From UBA4582 sp002389265 (GTDB taxonomy: Bacteria > Pseudomonadota > Gammaproteobacteria > Pseudomonadales > Azotimanducaceae), in assembly GCA_943788825.1 (NCBI GenBank), contig CALSRT010000005.1, forward strand, positions 62,001 through 126,000: a stretch of 64,000 bases of DNA, written 5' to 3'. The notes under the pieces were generated by a model. That model saw only the letters and a list, made by a program, of their open reading frames with translations. It was not told the DNA's origin and ran no database searches. The position numbers and the translations under genes are program-made. Below, one piece after another: positions 34,186 to 43,125 of the stretch (position 1 is its first letter; each line of letters opens with the position of its first letter).

Positions 34186-35412
34186 TCAGGCTTCTCCGGT
34201 CTCATGGCGTAATCGATCCGCGAGCAACTCGACCCAATGCACCACAGGCACATCAGTGCCTGACTGCAGGTGCAGATGACAGCCTATATTGGCCGTGGCG
34301 ATATATTCAGCCTCCTGCGCCACGAGACTGGTGACTTTGTTTGCCAGCAAGCCCTGGGAAATGTCTGGCTGTAAAATCGAATAGGTTCCCGCCGAACCAC
34401 AGCACAAGTGAGCATCCTGGACCGCGGTGAGTTCAAACCCGGAAGCCTGTAAAATGCCCTCGACCACACCAGTGATTTTCTGTCCATGCTGCAAAGTACA
34501 GGGCGAATGAAAGGCAACCCGTGCCGGTTCACAGTCAAACGTGTAGGTGGCTAACAGCTCACTGACATCAACCAACTTGGCAACAATCTGTTCGGCTTTA
34601 CGACAATACTCCCCATCCTCATGGAGAATCTCAGGATAGTCCTTGATCGTCACTCCACAGCCACTGGCGGTGGAAACAATGGCATCCACCTGGTTAAGAC
34701 GCGGATAAATCTGATCTATCAGATGACACATGCGCTGGCGCGCGGTGGCGTGGGCCGCCAAATGGTAATCCAAAGATCCACAGCAGGATTCAGCCGCCAA
34801 CATTTCAACGCCGATATTTTGAGTCGCCAGCAATTTCGCTAACCCTTGATTGACCTGCGGCGTTGCTATTTTTTGTACACATCCCTGCAGCACGAGCACA
34901 CTGCCCGCAGGCGTTGTCAGGGCCGGGACGGAATAGGTTTTTCTCGACAGGTACGGCATGTGACGGGCAAGCGCTGCCGGCATTAAGGGTCTAACATATT
35001 GACCGAGGCGCAGCATTGGACCAAACAGTGCCGCTTTAGGTACGACGAATCGCAGAGCCCCAATCACCAACCTTCGAATCACGTTCGGCTTAATCGACTT
35101 CTCCGTCACCAGGCCCTTACCGATATCCAGCAAGCGGCCATAACGCACGCCCGATGGACAGGTAGTTTCACAAGCTCGACAGGTCAGGCAGCGATCGAGA
35201 TGATCCACTGACTTGGCCGAGATCGCGTTATCTTCCAGCAGATTTTTGATCAGATAGATTCTGCCCCGTGGCCCATCCAGTTCATCGCCTAACAACTGAT
35301 AAGTTGGACACGTCGCCGTACAGAATCCACAGTGGACACAACTACGTAAAATCTCGTCTGCTTCTGTGATTTCAGGTCTTCCGACGAGGTCAGGATGAAT
35401 GTGAGTCTGCAT
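34186..35412 (-). CDS. glcF: Glycolate oxidase iron-sulfur subunit GlcF
   Basis: Electron-transfer subunit of membrane-associated glycolate dehydrogenase. Two ferredoxin-type clusters: CVHCGFCTATCPTY (Cys25, 28, 31, 35) and CLTCRACETTCPSG. Two CCG domains follow, with ESCCGSLDYHLA and LCCGSAGTYS, the ligands of a further cluster in this family. 408 residues, about the E. coli length. Its ATG shares one base with the glcE stop (TAATG), so the two are translationally coupled. It is last in the order D-E-F. Confidence 0.95.
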   Translation of the reverse strand: MQTHIHPDLVGRPEITEADEILRSCVHCGFCTATCPTYQLLGDELDGPRGRIYLIKNLLEDNAISAKSVDHLDRCLTCRACETTCPSGVRYGRLLDIGKGLVTEKSIKPNVIRRLVIGALRFVVPKAALFGPMLRLGQYVRPLMPAALARHMPYLSRKTYSVPALTTPAGSVLVLQGCVQKIATPQVNQGLAKLLATQNIGVEMLAAESCCGSLDYHLAAHATARQRMCHLIDQIYPRLNQVDAIVSTASGCGVTIKDYPEILHEDGEYCRKAEQIVAKLVDVSELLATYTFDCEPARVAFHSPCTLQHGQKITGVVEGILQASGFELTAVQDAHLCCGSAGTYSILQPDISQGLLANKVTSLVAQEAEYIATANIGCHLHLQSGTDVPVVHWVELLADRLRHETGEA

Positions 35413-36461
35413 TAAATTTCCTGGTAAAGCCGACCCGGATTAAAAATCCCCTGTGGGTCAAACTGGTGTTTCAATCTTTTGTGAATCCCCCCAACAACGG
35501 CAGACAGCGGCTGAAATCGCTGAGTCTGATCATCCGCTGGTGCTCGAAACAGGGTGGCATGACCTTCGCCCAGCGCCGACCGCGGGTCAAAGCCAGGATC
35601 CAGCAACCAACGCTGGGCACCAGACCACTCTAGCAGACTACTCTGGGTAAGCATGGCTTGCGAACCCGGTGACACCGAGATTCGCCAGACAGTTTTTGCC
35701 GCTGCAAACGCGTCAAGTTGCTGATCTCGAATTTGAGACCAGATGCCAGCGGCGACCACATCACCACCTATCGTTTGCCGAGCATCCTCAACACCCGCGT
35801 TTGATCCAGAAAAACGCAGATAACTATGACCCTCGAACCAGGCCGACGCCGAACAGGGCAGCGGCGTACGACTCAGCTGCAGGAACCGTTCATGGGCTTG
35901 TTCCAACGTTTCGCTGCGGACCACAGTGACCTCCGCTTCTGGTAGCGGTAAGACTTTAAAGCTAACGTCAGTGATCAGCCCTAAGGTACCAAAGCTACCG
36001 GTCATCAGGCGTGACACATCGTAACCAGCCACGTTTTTCATCACTTGCCCGCCAAACTTCAACGCCTCACCGGCGCCGTTGATCACGCCAACGCCCAGCA
36101 CTAAGTCCCGCACGGCACCATAAGCAACTCGGCCCGGCCCGGACACCCCAGCTGCTATGGCACCACCAATGGTACCGGCGCCACCAAAGGTGGGTGGATC
36201 ACAGGGCCAAAACTGGCGTTGCTCGGCGAGCACAGCCTTGACCGTCGCCAGCGGCGTTCCAGACCGAACAGTCATCACGAGTTCTGTGGGCGAATAATCA
36301 ATAATACCTTGGTGGCTCTGCGTAGTAATGTCCTCATCGAAAGCGCCCACTGCACCGAGAAAATCTTTACTGCCGGCACCGCGAATGCGCAACCGCTTGC
36401 CCTGCGCCAGCGCGCCTTTGATCTGCTCTTGCCAATGTTGTATTGCGCTGTCGACGGCCAC
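35412..36461 (-). CDS. glcE: Glycolate oxidase FAD-binding subunit GlcE
   Basis: FAD-binding partner of GlcD in the glycolate dehydrogenase complex. The PP-loop FAD fold is seen in RIRGAGSKDFLG, VRSGTPLATVKAVLAEQ and FGGAGTIGGAIAAGVSGPGR, followed by GQVMKNVAGYDVSRLMTGSFGTLG, the conserved covalent-flavin-family block. It lacks the long C-terminal domain of GlcD and ends with the FNPGRLYQEI typical of GlcE. 349 residues. The start is GTG 36461, whose first base is the last base of the glcD stop. Confidence 0.94.
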   Translation of the reverse strand: MAVDSAIQHWQEQIKGALAQGKRLRIRGAGSKDFLGAVGAFDEDITTQSHQGIIDYSPTELVMTVRSGTPLATVKAVLAEQRQFWPCDPPTFGGAGTIGGAIAAGVSGPGRVAYGAVRDLVLGVGVINGAGEALKFGGQVMKNVAGYDVSRLMTGSFGTLGLITDVSFKVLPLPEAEVTVVRSETLEQAHERFLQLSRTPLPCSASAWFEGHSYLRFSGSNAGVEDARQTIGGDVVAAGIWSQIRDQQLDAFAAAKTVWRISVSPGSQAMLTQSSLLEWSGAQRWLLDPGFDPRSALGEGHATLFRAPADDQTQRFQPLSAVVGGIHKRLKHQFDPQGIFNPGRLYQEI

Positions 36462-37924
36462 TAAAAGCGCTCCAGTTCTGGAAACTTTTCCTGACCACGA
36501 TGCACATGCATCGCACCGAACTCAGCACAGCGCTGCAACGTCGGTACGGCTTTACCCGGATTAAGCCCGCCTTGTTCATCAAAGGCCGCTTTTACACCGT
36601 GAAACACATTCAGTTCTTCAGTCGTGAACTGCACACACATCTCATTGATCTTCTCGACCCCGACACCATGTTCACCGGTAATGGTGCCACCGCACGCAAT
36701 ACAAAGGCGTAAGATATCAGCCCCAAAGGCTTCCGCCCGCTCAAGCTGGCCGGGCTGATTCGCGTCATACAGTATCAGTGGGTGCAAGTTGCCATCCCCA
36801 GCATGAAACACATTGGCCACTGCCAGGCCGTGGGTTTGCGAAAAATCGGCGATGCTGCGCAACACTCTGGCCAATTCCCGACGCGGTATGGTCCCATCCA
36901 TACAGTAATAGTCGGGTGCCAACCGACCCACTGCCGGAAATGCCGCCTTACGGCCCAGCCACAGCTTTCGACGCTCCTCGGCATCCTTGGCGCAACGAAC
37001 CTGGACCGCGCCCGCAGTCTGCAACACTTGGGTCAGCAGCGCCTGCTGTTGTTCGATTTCGACGCTCGAACCATCCAGTTCACAGATCAAAATAGCCGCG
37101 GCATCCAGTGGGTAGTCGGCGTGAACAAAGGCCTCGGCGGCTTGCACCGCCAGCTTATCCATCATCTCCAAACCTGCAGGAATCAAACCGCGATCAATAA
37201 TTTGACCTACTGCATCGGCGGCCTGGCCAACATCTGTAAAGGCCGCTAGCAACACCGCCACTTCGACCGGCACCGGTAACAGCTTCACCGTGACCTCCAC
37301 AACAATACCCAGCATGCCTTCAGACCCGTGCATCAAAGCCAGCAGGTCGTACCCTGCCGAATCAAACGCCTCGCTACCCAGTTCATAGCGCTCACCCTCG
37401 GGCGAGATCATCACCAGCTTTCGTACATTGTGGACAGTCAGCCCATATTTTAGACAGTGCACGCCACCAGAATTTTCAGCGACATTACCGCCAATGGTAC
37501 AAGCTATCTGCGAAGACGGGTCAGGGGCATAGAACAAACCCAACGGCCGAACATGGTCTGAGATGGCCAGATTGGTCACGCCGGGCTCGACTCTGGCCAG
37601 CAGGTTGACCTGATCCACTTCAAGAATTCGATTAAATCGTGCCAGGATCAGTAATACCCCCTCATGGTGGGGCATGGCACCGCCAGAGAGTCCGGTTCCC
37701 GCGCCTCTGGCGACTACCGGCACTTGATGCGCGTGGCACAATTGCATGATTAACTGCACCTGCTCGATGGTCGCTGGCAGCAGCACTAGCCAGGGCAATT
37801 GCTTTTTCGCGGTCAGCCCATCCGACTCGTAAACCTTCATACGCGCCTGGTCAGACACACTATGACCTTCGCAGATGGCTTGCAGCCGCACTTTTAATTG
37901 ATCCCTGCTCAATATCACTGTCAC
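36461..37924 (-). CDS. glcD: Glycolate oxidase catalytic subunit GlcD
   Basis: FAD subunit that oxidises glycolate to glyoxylate. The FAD domain includes VARGAGTGLSGGAMPHHEGVL-like Gly-rich loops (about residues 74-94), PSSQIACTIGGNVAENSGG and GSEGMLGIVVEVTVKL. The C-terminal catalytic half has VFHAGDGNLHPLI and GGTITGEHGVGVEK, whose His residues bind substrate and metal. 487 residues, close to E. coli (499). GTG start. It is first in glcDEF. The regulator glcC and malate synthase glcB are not adjacent, unlike in E. coli. D-lactate dehydrogenase is a related alternative, but the DEF trio points to glycolate. Confidence 0.95.
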   Translation of the reverse strand: MTVILSRDQLKVRLQAICEGHSVSDQARMKVYESDGLTAKKQLPWLVLLPATIEQVQLIMQLCHAHQVPVVARGAGTGLSGGAMPHHEGVLLILARFNRILEVDQVNLLARVEPGVTNLAISDHVRPLGLFYAPDPSSQIACTIGGNVAENSGGVHCLKYGLTVHNVRKLVMISPEGERYELGSEAFDSAGYDLLALMHGSEGMLGIVVEVTVKLLPVPVEVAVLLAAFTDVGQAADAVGQIIDRGLIPAGLEMMDKLAVQAAEAFVHADYPLDAAAILICELDGSSVEIEQQQALLTQVLQTAGAVQVRCAKDAEERRKLWLGRKAAFPAVGRLAPDYYCMDGTIPRRELARVLRSIADFSQTHGLAVANVFHAGDGNLHPLILYDANQPGQLERAEAFGADILRLCIACGGTITGEHGVGVEKINEMCVQFTTEELNVFHGVKAAFDEQGGLNPGKAVPTLQRCAEFGAMHVHRGQEKFPELERF

Positions 37925-37979
37925 TTTCTAAAGACCATTCAAGGTTACTGTGATGACAGATTATACGGCACATTTCTTG

Positions 37980-37985
37980 TATAAT
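37980..37985 (+). promoter_or_regulatory. Possible -10 box of ribB
   Basis: A perfect TATAAT lies 33 bases before the ribB start codon, in the 93-base gap to glcD. The -35 position is poor (CAGATT at 17-base spacing). The gap is too short for an FMN riboswitch. Confidence 0.4.
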
Positions 37986-38017
37986 CGCCCATCGGCTACA
38001 CCAACTGCGGAGTTATC

Positions 38018-39133
38018 ATGTCAATCAGTTCTACCGAGGAGATTCTCGAGGATTTTCGCCAAGGCAAAATGGTCTTGATCATGGATGATGAGGATCGCGA
38101 AAATGAAGGCGACCTGATCATCGCCGCGGAAGTCGTGACGCCCGCTCATATCACCCTGATGGCCCGTGAAGCCTGCGGGCTCATCTGCCTGACTGTCACC
38201 GAGGAGCGTGGCCGACAGCTGAATCTGCCCTTGATGGTCGATACCAACAAATCCTTGCACGAGACCAACTTTACCGTCTCGATCGAATCTGCCGAGGGTA
38301 TCACCACGGGCATCTCCGCTGCCGATCGGGCCCATACAGTGCGCACGGCGGTTGCTAAACACGCGGTACCAGACGATCTGGTCATGCCTGGACATATTTT
38401 TCCCCTGATCGCGAAACCCGGCGGTGTCCTGACCCGCGCCGGCCATACAGAAGCCGGCTGTGACCTGGCCCGCATGGCCGGCTACGAGCCGGCCGCAGTG
38501 ATTGTCGAAGTCATGAATGAAGATGGCACCATGGCCAAACGCCCAGAGCTGGAAATATTTGCGGCAAAACACGGCATCAAACTGGGCACCATTGCCGATT
38601 TGATTCAATACCGCACTATCAACGACAAAACCATCAACCTGGAAAGCGAGAAGCCAATCACCACCGCCGAAGGCGATTTCACCCTGAGGACCTACACAGA
38701 CAGCATCTCAGACAGCATCCATTATGCCCTGGTCATGGGCGAGATTAAGGCAGATGAACCCTGTCTGGTGCGAGTACAAACCATTAACACCTTGAGAGAT
38801 CTGCTAGGCACAATAAGACCAGGCTTTAAAAAGTCATGGTCACTGACCGAATCATTGACCCGCATTGCCGCCGAAGGCAAAGGCGTTGTCGTCGTTGTTG
38901 ACCAGGAGCATTCCAAACTTGAGGAACTAGAGCAGGTCCAGGTCTATCCGGAAATGCCGCAACTGCAGCGGGTTAATACCGAGTCGGGGGTGTTTCGAGT
39001 GATTGGCACGGGTTCCCAGATTCTGCGCGATATCGGCGTCGGCAAGATGCGCGTGCTCAGCGCCCCTAGCCATTATAATGCGATTTCCGGGTTTCAGCTT
39101 GAGGTGGTTGAATTTCTGGAAAACGACGCTTAA
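38018..39133 (+). CDS. ribB: 3,4-dihydroxy-2-butanone 4-phosphate synthase with inactive cyclohydrolase-II-like domain
   Basis: Makes the four-carbon precursor of riboflavin from ribulose 5-phosphate. The N-terminal domain (residues 1-205) is complete: DDEDRENEGDL binds substrate phosphate and metal, ISAADRAHTV and GHIFPLIAKPGGVLTRAGHTEAGCDLARMAG follow. The C-terminal domain (from about 210) has the outline of GTP cyclohydrolase II but lacks the zinc cysteines (HSECLTGDVFGSLRCDC region) and the catalytic loop, reading INTLRDLLGTI instead. This is the RibBX form known from Proteobacteria. A separate ribA must exist elsewhere. ATG start with GCGGAG upstream. 371 residues. Confidence 0.92.
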   Translation: MSISSTEEILEDFRQGKMVLIMDDEDRENEGDLIIAAEVVTPAHITLMAREACGLICLTVTEERGRQLNLPLMVDTNKSLHETNFTVSIESAEGITTGISAADRAHTVRTAVAKHAVPDDLVMPGHIFPLIAKPGGVLTRAGHTEAGCDLARMAGYEPAAVIVEVMNEDGTMAKRPELEIFAAKHGIKLGTIADLIQYRTINDKTINLESEKPITTAEGDFTLRTYTDSISDSIHYALVMGEIKADEPCLVRVQTINTLRDLLGTIRPGFKKSWSLTESLTRIAAEGKGVVVVVDQEHSKLEELEQVQVYPEMPQLQRVNTESGVFRVIGTGSQILRDIGVGKMRVLSAPSHYNAISGFQLEVVEFLENDA

Positions 39134-39475
39134 CCATCAAACTCGAAGCTGAGCCTAGCCCGGCCCAGGGATTCAGGGCGCTCGGACTTAAGCGGAATAC
39201 TACAACCCCAGTGCTTCGCCAGCCAGCGCCGGCATGACCGCGTTTTATGCCGGCGGTCTGACCAGCTCCCAAACCAGCTGACACCCCCTGCAGAATTTGC
39301 CAAACTTGCGAAAAAAAGCCTATGAGCGCGTCCAAGACCGAAAAGTTAGGGTAACTCATACACGGGCGACACTTTGTTGGTGCATCGTTATTGATTAATC
39401 TTGTGACACCCTGACCAAGGCCTTGGCCGCTCTCTGGGTAAATGCACTGACACTGACTCAACGAGGACAACATCC
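39134..39475. other. Intergenic region after ribB
   Basis: 342 bases without a credible gene. A perfect 9-base hairpin (CGCCGGCAT at 39227-39235, ATGCCGGCG at 39247-39255, 11-base loop) stands about 95 bases after the ribB stop, without a T run. The reverse-strand frame 39066-39506 crosses the ribB end and is not supported. The last 100 bases are AT-richer and probably hold the promoter of the next operon. Confidence 0.5.
39227..39255. terminator. Perfect 9-base inverted repeat downstream of ribB
   Basis: CGCCGGCAT and ATGCCGGCG flank an 11-base loop. Its position after ribB suggests a role in 3'-end formation, but no T run follows. Confidence 0.35.
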
Positions 39476-39679
39476 ATGCGCTACCTGCTGGCTCTACTCT
39501 TACCACCCGTCGCGGTATTTTTATGTGGCAAACCGATCCAAGGCATCATCAATATTATCCTCACGCTGTGTTTCTATGTACCAGGTGCTATCCACGCCCT
39601 GCTGGTAGTCCACAGTTATCTCGCCGATAAGCGCACTGACAAGATCGTCGATGCCATCAAGCATCAGGACGATCGATGA
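39476..39679 (+). CDS. Pmp3/YqaE family small membrane protein
   Basis: 67-residue proteolipid-like protein (UPF0057). Two membrane helices: MRYLLALLLPPVAVFLCGKP, with the family LPPVAVF motif, and IINIILTLCFYVPGAIHALLVV, with the typical PGxIHA turn. The charged C-terminus (DKRTDKIVDAIKHQDD) is cytoplasmic. Family members are induced by salt, cold or membrane stress. GAGG ribosome site upstream. Its stop overlaps the start of the next gene as ATGA, so both form an operon. Confidence 0.9.
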   Translation: MRYLLALLLPPVAVFLCGKPIQGIINIILTLCFYVPGAIHALLVVHSYLADKRTDKIVDAIKHQDDR

Positions 39680-40341
39680 GTGGTTTACACCGGCACCGCG
39701 TCAGGATCATGGTGATAGCCACACTCTTCATCCTCAGCGCCTGTGAAAGCACTTACTATGACGCCATGGAGAAAGTTGGGATCCACAAACGAGAGATACT
39801 CATTGATCGGATCGAAGCTGCTCAGGAGTCTCAAGAAACCGGCCAGCAGCAGTTTGAAAATGCCTTACAACAATTTCGTTACGTGGTTAACTTTGATGGC
39901 GGCGAGCTTGAAACCCTCTACAACAAACTTAACGACGAGTATGAAGCCAGCATCAACGCTACCGAGACGATCCATGATCGCATAGACAGTGTTGAATCCG
40001 TTGCCGAAGCGTTATTCGATGAATGGACCACAGAACTCACCCTGTATACAAATGCCAATCTACGCCGCGACAGCGCGCGTCAATTGGCCAACACAAAGCG
40101 TCGCTATGAACGTCTGATGGCAGCCATGCGTCGCACAGAGAAGACTATCGAACCGGTTCTAGCCAGCTTGCAGGACAACGTGCTGTACCTGAAACACAAC
40201 CTCAACAGCCGCGCCATAGCATCTCTAAAAGGTGAATTAGCGACTGTCGACGCCGATGTCGGCGAGCTCATCAATGCCATGCAAAATGCCATCGACGAGT
40301 CCAGAGCCTTCCTCAAAGATCTACGCGGCAATGACGCCTAA
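39676..40341 (+). CDS. DUF2959 lipoprotein
   Basis: Predicted lipoprotein of the DUF2959 family. A short signal sequence ends in a lipobox (FILSAC), then ESTYYDAMEKVGIHKREILIDRI, the family signature, leads into a long helical protein rich in Gln, Glu and Arg that is probably a coiled coil (residues 40-215). 221 residues. It overlaps the Pmp3-type gene by 4 bases; pairing of a stress proteolipid with an envelope lipoprotein suggests a joint envelope-stress role, which is inference. The family has no established biochemical function. Confidence 0.85.
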   Translation: MSGLHRHRVRIMVIATLFILSACESTYYDAMEKVGIHKREILIDRIEAAQESQETGQQQFENALQQFRYVVNFDGGELETLYNKLNDEYEASINATETIHDRIDSVESVAEALFDEWTTELTLYTNANLRRDSARQLANTKRRYERLMAAMRRTEKTIEPVLASLQDNVLYLKHNLNSRAIASLKGELATVDADVGELINAMQNAIDESRAFLKDLRGNDA

Positions 40342-40384
40342 TGGGCCACAGTGACAGCCCAAGGCTGGCATTTTGAACACCTGC

Positions 40385-42007
40385 CTAGGGCACGATCCGC
40401 GCCGTCGTATAATCAGGATCTGCACCCAGAACCTGGCGCACCACGCCACGCAACTTGCCATGCTGCAGGTAGGCTGAACCCGTTTCCGCCATCGGTATTA
40501 AGGGCACGTCTTCGGCAATAATCGCCTGCAGTCGAGCAGCGGCAACCATTCTCTCGGTTTTATCAACAGCCCGCTGCAGCACACTCAGCCACTGGTCATA
40601 GTCAGGATTCGCATAGTGGCCACGATTATTCGCATTCCAACTGGCTAACAGGTCGGCGTAGGTCACCACATCATTGAAATCCGGGTACCAGCTCGCCAGC
40701 GCCATATCAAACTCACCACTTTCGGCTTTCATCAGGTATTGCTTAAAGGTTTGTTGGTCGACTTTAATCGACAGCCCTAACCCCTGCCCCATAATGCCTT
40801 GTAAATACTCCGCAACCTTAGCGCCCGTTGGCGATGCCACCGTCAACAGGGTCATTGGCGGCAACTCGCCCTTAGCTTGTCGGACCTCAGCGATCAATTG
40901 CCGGGCCAGAGCGATATTCACTGGCGGCTTCAGCAACGGGTATTCTCGTGAGAACTTATCCTCGGCACCGGGCAACCAACCCGGGAAAAAACTGTAGGCG
41001 GGCTTATATCCGGGTATGCCAATCACTTTATTGACGAACTCATCAGAATCAAAGATCAATTGAATCGCTCGCCGTAACTTGAGTTCTGCCAATGGTCGAT
41101 CTTTATCGACATTCAACCGCAGATATGACATGCCACCCGAGGCAAAGGTGCGCAAGCGCATTCCCTGGCTTGCAGCATCTGCAACGGTCTCGGCGCCCAG
41201 GCGCGCCAAGGCAATTCGACCATCACGAAACAGGTTAAGCCGGGTTCGATTATCTTCCGTAATATAATCGATGTTAATCCCGTTCAGCGTAATCGCGGTT
41301 CGATTCCAGTAGAGGGGATTTTTGATCAGCTTAAGCGCCGCACCGTGGGTCCAGGACTCAATTAAAAAGGGACCGTTGTACAACAGATTGGCGGCCTCGG
41401 CCGCATAGACCTCGCCCTGGCGCTCACGAAATGCTTGCTTGATCGGAAAAAAAGCCGCGTGCGCCATCAGACTGACGCAATAGCCACAGGGTCGCTCCAG
41501 CGAAACTCGGAGCGAATGCGGCCCCAAGGCCTCGATACCGAGCTCAGAGACTGGCAATTCACCACGTTGAATCTGCTCCGCATTCTTGATGGGGAACATA
41601 ATCGAAGCATAGGCGGCGGCCATCGCCGGGTCCACCAACAACCGCCAGGCATACACAAAATCCTCAGCGAGCACTGGCGTGCCATCACTCCAGCGCGCAT
41701 CCTCGCGCAGACTAAAGTCGATACTCGAATCACTGATCACCCAGCTGCTGGCAACACCGGGCACCGTTTGTCCACGTCGGTCATAACGCACCAATCCTTC
41801 CTGGGTATGGCCGATCACAAAAAAACTTACCGTATCCGTGGTTCTGACGGTATCCAGATTGGGTGGTTCTTGAGTCAAAGCGATGGTGATAGTTTGGCTC
41901 GCAAAATCTACCGCCGCTGCCTGCGAGCTCAGCGGCAGGAAACCCAGCGCAAGGCCAAACACCAGCCCAAGGCAAGGGCTACGGGCAAACTTGACAACCT
42001 TCAGCAT
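40385..42007 (-). CDS. Family 5 periplasmic substrate-binding protein (OppA type)
   Basis: Periplasmic receptor for peptides or similar compounds. The signal peptide (CLGLVFGLALGFLPLSSQAAA) has no lipobox. The mature part starts ITIALTQEPPNLDTVRTTD, with VIGHTQEGLVRYD and FSLREDARWSDGTPVLAEDFVYAWRLLVDP, typical of the OppA/DppA cluster. About 540 residues from ATG 42007. The open frame reaches 42055, but the later start gives a normal signal peptide; neither has a good ribosome site. No permease or ATPase genes are adjacent, so it is an orphan receptor that must use a transporter encoded elsewhere or act as a sensor. Confidence 0.88.
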   Translation of the reverse strand: MLKVVKFARSPCLGLVFGLALGFLPLSSQAAAVDFASQTITIALTQEPPNLDTVRTTDTVSFFVIGHTQEGLVRYDRRGQTVPGVASSWVISDSSIDFSLREDARWSDGTPVLAEDFVYAWRLLVDPAMAAAYASIMFPIKNAEQIQRGELPVSELGIEALGPHSLRVSLERPCGYCVSLMAHAAFFPIKQAFRERQGEVYAAEAANLLYNGPFLIESWTHGAALKLIKNPLYWNRTAITLNGINIDYITEDNRTRLNLFRDGRIALARLGAETVADAASQGMRLRTFASGGMSYLRLNVDKDRPLAELKLRRAIQLIFDSDEFVNKVIGIPGYKPAYSFFPGWLPGAEDKFSREYPLLKPPVNIALARQLIAEVRQAKGELPPMTLLTVASPTGAKVAEYLQGIMGQGLGLSIKVDQQTFKQYLMKAESGEFDMALASWYPDFNDVVTYADLLASWNANNRGHYANPDYDQWLSVLQRAVDKTERMVAAARLQAIIAEDVPLIPMAETGSAYLQHGKLRGVVRQVLGADPDYTTARIVP

Positions 42008-42072
42008 CAGGGACAACTCATTTTTACACAGCCCGGGAGTGTGACAGAACAACAAATACGATGAAACTCTAT

Positions 42073-42101
42073 TTCGACCTGGCGCACAACTTCGCTACAA
42101 T
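42073..42101 (+). promoter_or_regulatory. Possible promoter of the histone-deacetylase-like gene
   Basis: TTCGAC (42073-42078) and TACAAT (42096-42101) stand 17 bases apart, a fair sigma-70 match. Transcription would begin about 60 bases before the start codon at 42171. Confidence 0.4.
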
Positions 42102-42170
42102 ATACGCCAACATAACCACCTTGCAGCCAAGTCATAACGGCTGCACCCAGACACCCAGTGAACTCAGATC

Positions 42171-43100
42171 ATGACCGACGCTCGCATGCTGTTAATGACC
42201 CACCCTGATTGCCTCCATCACGTCTTGACCGAGCACGCCGAAAGCCCAGACCGTCTGCGCTCTGTCATGGCGACTATCAATGCCAGCCCAAGGCTTGCTG
42301 CGATAACCCAGCGATTGGCCACACCCGCCACAGATGCCCAGTTAACCCTGGCCCACCCCCTCGCGCTGATAGAGCAATTACAGAACCTGGAACCCTTAAC
42401 TGGGCATATCATGGTCGACCAAGATACCTATATGAGTCCAGGTACAATGCACGCCGCCAGGCTGGCTGCAGGGGCTTGTATTGAGGCGACGCGTGCGGTG
42501 CTGACAGGCGAAGCTGACCAGGTTTTCTGCGCCATCAGACCACCCGGTCACCACGCTGAAATCGACGCGGCAATGGGCTTCTGCTTTTTTAATAATATCG
42601 CCCTCGGCGCCATCACCGCCCTTGCGCATGCAGATATCCAGCGGGTCGCGATTCTTGATTTCGATGTGCATCACTGTAATGGCACAGTGGACATCTTCAA
42701 AGATGATGATCGCGTGCTGGTGTGCTCCAGCTTTCAGCAAGACTACTACCCCAACCGCTACCTCGATTATGAGAACAGCCATATCGTTGCCACCCCGCTC
42801 GCCCCGGGGACTTGTAGCGCCAGCTTCAGGCAATTGATTGAGGACCAATGGCTGCCGGCAGTAAATCAACACCAGCCAGACCTGATATTTATCTCTGCCG
42901 GTTTTGACGCCCACAAAGACGATCCGTTAGCCCAGATCGAGCTCGAGGTAGATGACTATCGTTGGATCACTCAGTTGATCAAAGACCTAGCCAAACAACA
43001 CTGCAGTGGTCGCATTATCTCATCGCTGGAAGGCGGGTATCATCTCAAGGCGCTAAGCGACTGCGTACGCGTCCACCTTGAAACATTAATTGAGCCTTGA
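42171..43100 (+). CDS. Histone deacetylase superfamily amidohydrolase
   Basis: Zinc amidohydrolase of the class II histone-deacetylase-like branch; bacterial members deacetylate polyamines, acetoin-pathway proteins or other acetyl-amines. The active-site pair His127-His128 is in AIRPPGHHAE. Zinc ligands are Asp165 and His167 in ILDFDVHHCNGT and Asp246 in ISAGFDAH. The transition-state tyrosine is Tyr290 in LEGGYHL. All needed residues are present. 309 residues, ATG start. The gene stands alone between an orphan binding protein and a c-di-GMP-type regulator, so the substrate cannot be deduced. AcuC- or AphA-like roles are both possible. Confidence 0.92.
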   Translation: MTDARMLLMTHPDCLHHVLTEHAESPDRLRSVMATINASPRLAAITQRLATPATDAQLTLAHPLALIEQLQNLEPLTGHIMVDQDTYMSPGTMHAARLAAGACIEATRAVLTGEADQVFCAIRPPGHHAEIDAAMGFCFFNNIALGAITALAHADIQRVAILDFDVHHCNGTVDIFKDDDRVLVCSSFQQDYYPNRYLDYENSHIVATPLAPGTCSASFRQLIEDQWLPAVNQHQPDLIFISAGFDAHKDDPLAQIELEVDDYRWITQLIKDLAKQHCSGRIISSLEGGYHLKALSDCVRVHLETLIEP

Positions 43101-43125
43101 AGCAGCCCGTCAGTTGCCGCCGCAT

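Noticed and set aside
37925..38017. FMN riboswitch before ribB
   Set aside because: The gap is 93 bases, too short for the conserved RFN element, and none of its conserved blocks is visible.
38021..38608. 195-codon minus-strand frame opposite ribB
   Set aside because: Antisense shadow of the conserved RibB domain.
39066..39506. 146-codon minus-strand frame across the ribB end
   Set aside because: Overlaps ribB and the start of the Pmp3 gene and shows no family resemblance.
41435..42064. 209-codon plus-strand frame inside the binding-protein gene
   Set aside because: Opposite-strand shadow of an OppA-type gene with a clear signal peptide.
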